In this document: positions 5,357 to 5,401 of the stretch, one piece after another
Layout: every line of letters begins with the position of its first letter
Numbering within the stretch: the stretch's first letter is position 1
Assembly: GCA_937967875.1 (NCBI GenBank)
Contig: CALBTQ010000105.1
Location: 1 to 5,401, forward strand
Source: an uncultured Pseudomonadota bacterium
GTDB lineage: Bacteria; Lernaellota; Lernaellaia; Lernaellales; Lernaellaceae
DNA length: 5,401 bases
Reading direction: 5' to 3'
Notes under the pieces: model-generated
Seen by the model: only the letters and a program-made list of their open reading frames with translations
Database searches by the model: none
Told to the model about the DNA's origin: nothing
Program-made: the position numbers and the translations under genes

Positions 5357-5401
5357 AGATCGGAAGAGCGTCGTGTAGGGAAAGAGTGTAGATCTCGGTG
5401 G
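5357..5401. other. Illumina TruSeq adapter sequence (artefact, not genomic)
   Basis: The last 45 bases begin AGATCGGAAGAGC and agree base for base, as far as I recall it, with the reverse complement of the TruSeq universal adapter, running on through GTGTAGATCTCGGTGG. This is untrimmed library adapter incorporated at the contig end. It should be masked, and nothing should be inferred from it biologically. Confidence 0.97.

Overview
The window is 5.4 kb from the end of what looks like an assembled draft or metagenomic contig. All seven genes supported here lie on the minus strand, so transcription runs from high to low coordinates. Coding DNA is GC-rich with strong third-position G/C, while the longest intergenic gap is AT-rich. 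The lipoprotein with a long Asp-Thr-Gly linker, a cytochrome b5/DUF2231 fusion, a membrane cytochrome c, a DUF169 protein and a GGR-family flavoprotein together suggest an uncultured, probably anaerobic, deltaproteobacteria-like or neighbouring candidate-phylum bacterium. That placement is inference from gene style, and no marker gene is present.

Layout from right to left (direction of transcription). Positions 5357-5401 are not genomic: they match the Illumina TruSeq adapter. Just inside it lie the last 45 codons of an unrecognised protein (5218-5355), followed by a clean intrinsic terminator (5170-5197). An AT-rich intergenic stretch with no gene leads to a lipoprotein gene (3972-4853) with an extremely aspartate-rich repeat linker and a jelly-roll-like C-terminal domain. 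It is closed by its own terminator (about 3918-3953). Next comes a 403-residue FAD-dependent reductase of the geranylgeranyl reductase family (2629-3840).

A good sigma70-like promoter (2577-2606) then precedes what looks like a redox operon. Its first gene is a soluble cytochrome b5-like domain fused to a four-helix DUF2231 membrane domain (1836-2537). Next, after 32 nt, is a four-helix membrane protein with a C-terminal class I-like cytochrome c domain (1138-1803). After 62 nt comes a DUF169 protein (329-1075). After a further 72 nt comes the start of an unknown protein that runs off the left edge (1-256).

Taken together, the centre of the window encodes a likely membrane electron-transfer module. 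Charge distribution places the b5 domain in the cytoplasm and the c-type haem in the periplasm, so the two proteins could relay electrons across the membrane, possibly through the quinone pool. The neighbouring GGR-family enzyme could saturate isoprenoid tails of quinones or lipids. These joint roles are inference. No RNA gene, insertion sequence, CRISPR array or phage feature was seen.
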